Of a DNA stretch of 32,585 nucleotides, positions 30,968 to 32,585 are shown in pieces. The notes beneath the pieces were generated by a model. It was not told the origin of the DNA. It worked only from the letters and a program-made list of their open reading frames with translations, and did not search any database. The DNA lies in the NCBI GenBank assembly GCA_018969425.1, contig JAGWYJ010000038.1, forward strand, positions 1 to 32,585. Reading direction: 5' to 3'. The stretch is from Alphaproteobacteria bacterium. Its GTDB lineage: Bacteria; Pseudomonadota; Alphaproteobacteria; Caulobacterales; Hyphomonadaceae. A program made the translations under genes and the position numbers. How positions within the stretch are numbered: position 1 is the stretch's first letter; every line of letters starts with the position of its first letter.

Positions 30968-31953
30968 GCGCCCGAACCGTTGTAACCGGCGCCACCGGCG
31001 GGATAGGCCAGGTCCTCGTCTCGCGACTTCTGGCTGACGGCCGGGAGGTCGCAGCGACCGGACGCAACACCACCCGCGGCGCCGGGCTCTCCCGGCTGGG
31101 AGCGGAGTTCCTCGCTGCCGACCTGGTTACGGACGATCTGTCAACGATCGTCCGGGGAGCGGACACGATCTTTCACCTCGCAGCGCTGTCCTCTCCCTGG
31201 GGACCTCGCGAAACCTTTGTCGCAGCCAATGAAATCGCAACGGAACGACTGATAAGCGCTGCCCGCCTCGCGGGGTGTCGCCGCTTTATCTTCGCATCGA
31301 CCCCTTCAATCTATACCCGTGCGGCCCACCAGATCGGTCTGACAGAAACCTCCCCTGTGCCCGGACGACCGGTCAACGCCTATGCGCAGACCAAGCTGAA
31401 CGCCGAACGGCGGGTGCTGGCGTCAGCGACGCCGGAGTTTTCCACACTTGCCCTGCGGCCGCGGGCGGTGATCAGCCCTTATGACACCGTCCTGCTGCCA
31501 AGGCTCCTCCATGCGGCGCGTCAGGGCCTGATGCCGCTGCCCGGCCATGGACGCACTCTGATCGAACCGACCGACGCCCGGGATGTCTGCTCAGCGTTTC
31601 TGGCGGCCGAACAGCACTGCGAGGCGCTCAGCGGAGAGGTTTTCAACATATCGGGGGGAGAACCGATCGAACTCAGGACGCTGGCCAGCCATGTGTTCGA
31701 CCGGCTGGGGCGGCGTGTCCGGTTCGTTCCTCTGTCGTCTCATCTGACCCTTGGGCTGGCCCACCTCGCCGAAGCCGGAGCAAAGCTGCGTCCGCAGTCA
31801 GGGGAGCCCGCCCTCACCGTCTACTCCGCCCTCGCTCTTGGCTGGTCGCAGACCTTCAATCTTGAGAGCGCGCGCGCCCGGCTGGGCTGGTCGCCGCAAT
31901 TCTCCCCCCGAACCGCAATCGACTGGGCCCTGGAGGAACGACGCCATGCGTGA
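30961..31953 (+). CDS. NAD(P)-dependent epimerase/reductase (extended SDR)
   Basis: This is a 330-residue extended short-chain dehydrogenase. The NAD(P) motif TGATGGIG lies at 9-16, AGCRRFIFASTPSIY supplies the Ser/Thr region and Tyr141/Lys145 form the YAQTK catalytic pair. The fold resembles 3-beta-hydroxysteroid dehydrogenase/dihydroflavonol reductase-type members rather than a sugar-nucleotide epimerase. The ATG at 30961 overlaps the ketoacyl synthase stop by seven bases. A role as a 3-keto reductase acting on the condensation product is an inference from the gene order, comparable to OleA/OleD pairs. Confidence 0.85.
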   Translation: MVSARTVVTGATGGIGQVLVSRLLADGREVAATGRNTTRGAGLSRLGAEFLAADLVTDDLSTIVRGADTIFHLAALSSPWGPRETFVAANEIATERLISAARLAGCRRFIFASTPSIYTRAAHQIGLTETSPVPGRPVNAYAQTKLNAERRVLASATPEFSTLALRPRAVISPYDTVLLPRLLHAARQGLMPLPGHGRTLIEPTDARDVCSAFLAAEQHCEALSGEVFNISGGEPIELRTLASHVFDRLGRRVRFVPLSSHLTLGLAHLAEAGAKLRPQSGEPALTVYSALALGWSQTFNLESARARLGWSPQFSPRTAIDWALEERRHA

Positions 31954-32585
31954 GGTGAGCGCGACGCCCCTCGTGACCGGGTCCTGTCGTCATCCCCAGG
32001 CGATGACGATACGCGGCGGAACCCTGCGACCGGTCGACTACGCCTCAATCGCCATGCTGCTGATCCACCCTGAAGAGGGACCGATCCTTTTCGACACTGG
32101 CTATGATCACGCCTTCATCGAGGCCACAGCGCCGTTCCCGGAGCGTCTGTATCGATGGGTGACACCGGTAGATCTGCCCCATGGACGAGACGCCGCCAGT
32201 CAGTGCCGGAAGATCGGTCATGATCCCCTCGAGGTCAGGCATGTGATCCTGTCGCATTTCCACGGGGATCACGTCTCAGGACTTCACGCCTTTCCCAACG
32301 CGACCATCCACTGCGCACGCGCCGGGCTGGAGGATGTTGGACGACGCGGGCGGATCAGTGCGACGCGACGAGGGCTCCTGCCGCGTCTGTTGCCAGCGGA
32401 TCTTCCCCGACGCGCACGATTTTTCGAGGATGCGTCCCTCACGCGTCTCCCGCGTGATCTTCTGCCCTTCGAAACGGGAGCCGATATCCTGGGCGATGGT
32501 TCGCTGATCGCCGTCGAACTGCCGGGTCATTGTCCAGGACACTGGGGTCTCGCCATCAACGATACGCGATGGGGCCTTCACCTGC
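31946..32585 (+). CDS. Metallo-beta-lactamase-fold hydrolase (3' end outside window)
   Basis: 213 residues are visible; the gene runs off the window. Zinc motif HFHGDH (His104, His106, Asp108, His109), the earlier LFDTGYD strand and a later PGHCPGHWG with the next metal His mark the MBL superfamily, in the lactonase/glyoxalase-II-like branch. The ATG at 31946 has GGAGGA (31932-31937) eight bases upstream and overlaps the preceding gene by eight bases. There is no signal peptide. A thioesterase or lactonase step in the pathway begun by the two upstream enzymes is plausible, but substrate cannot be read from sequence. Confidence 0.85.
   Translation, partial: MREVSATPLVTGSCRHPQAMTIRGGTLRPVDYASIAMLLIHPEEGPILFDTGYDHAFIEATAPFPERLYRWVTPVDLPHGRDAASQCRKIGHDPLEVRHVILSHFHGDHVSGLHAFPNATIHCARAGLEDVGRRGRISATRRGLLPRLLPADLPRRARFFEDASLTRLPRDLLPFETGADILGDGSLIAVELPGHCPGHWGLAINDTRWGLHL

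Noticed and set aside
1-32585. Mobile island or phage origin for the D-peptide operon
   Set aside because: No integrase, transposase, tRNA or flanking direct repeats were seen, and composition and gene style look uniform with the neighbours.

Overview
The window is dense, high-GC (roughly 60-65 % by eye) bacterial chromosomal DNA with short intergenic gaps, many ATGA/GTGA start-stop overlaps and frequent GTG/TTG starts. Gene content (Lrp/AsnC and GntR-FCD regulators, Dpp-type ABC importer, DgcN/DgcA D-glutamate enzymes, MlrC-like M81 enzymes, several serine-beta-lactamase-fold hydrolases) fits a heterotrophic proteobacterium, most likely an alphaproteobacterium. That assignment is inference. 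No rRNA, tRNA, CRISPR array, insertion sequence or phage gene was seen.

Layout. 1-111: 3' end of an alpha/beta hydrolase. 112-492: AT-rich regulatory gap. 493-2445: secreted, membrane-anchored serine hydrolase. 2527-3102 (minus): Lrp/AsnC regulator, divergent from a three-gene 2-oxo acid dehydrogenase operon at 3243-8987 (homodimeric E1, E2, and an E3 carrying its own lipoyl domain). A 33-bp dyad sits between them. 9074-10285: membrane-anchored alpha/beta hydrolase.

10396-25124 is the centrepiece, a plus-strand run of twelve genes. It contains a GntR/FCD regulator, dgcN (D-glutamate N-acetyltransferase type), dgcA (N-acetyl-D-Glu racemase type), a small NTF2/SnoaL-fold protein, a peptide-binding protein, two tandem M81 (MlrC-type) metallohydrolases, a D-aminopeptidase-like serine hydrolase, two Dpp-type permeases, a fused double ATPase, and a second secreted serine hydrolase with a four-helix C-terminal anchor. 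Most junctions overlap by 1-14 nt, so the set is probably co-transcribed and translationally coupled. I read it as a system that imports, trims and catabolises peptides containing D-amino acids (especially D-Glu). A periplasmic serine hydrolase would act outside, the ABC importer would bring fragments in, the M81 and D-aminopeptidase-like enzymes would cleave them, and DgcN/DgcA would convert released D-Glu to N-acetyl-L-Glu. The mix of beta-lactamase-fold and M81 hydrolases recalls mlrB/mlrC of microcystin degradation, but no mlrA is visible.

25180-27372 (minus) holds a PLP-dependent D-threonine aldolase/D-serine dehydratase-like enzyme (D-hydroxy-amino-acid metabolism) and an SDR oxidoreductase. 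Divergent from these is a GH38 alpha-mannosidase (27468-29711). 29972 to the window end starts another tightly packed operon: a ketoacyl synthase III, an NAD(P)-dependent reductase/epimerase and a truncated metallo-beta-lactamase-fold hydrolase, which looks like the beginning of a small fatty-acyl-derived metabolite pathway.
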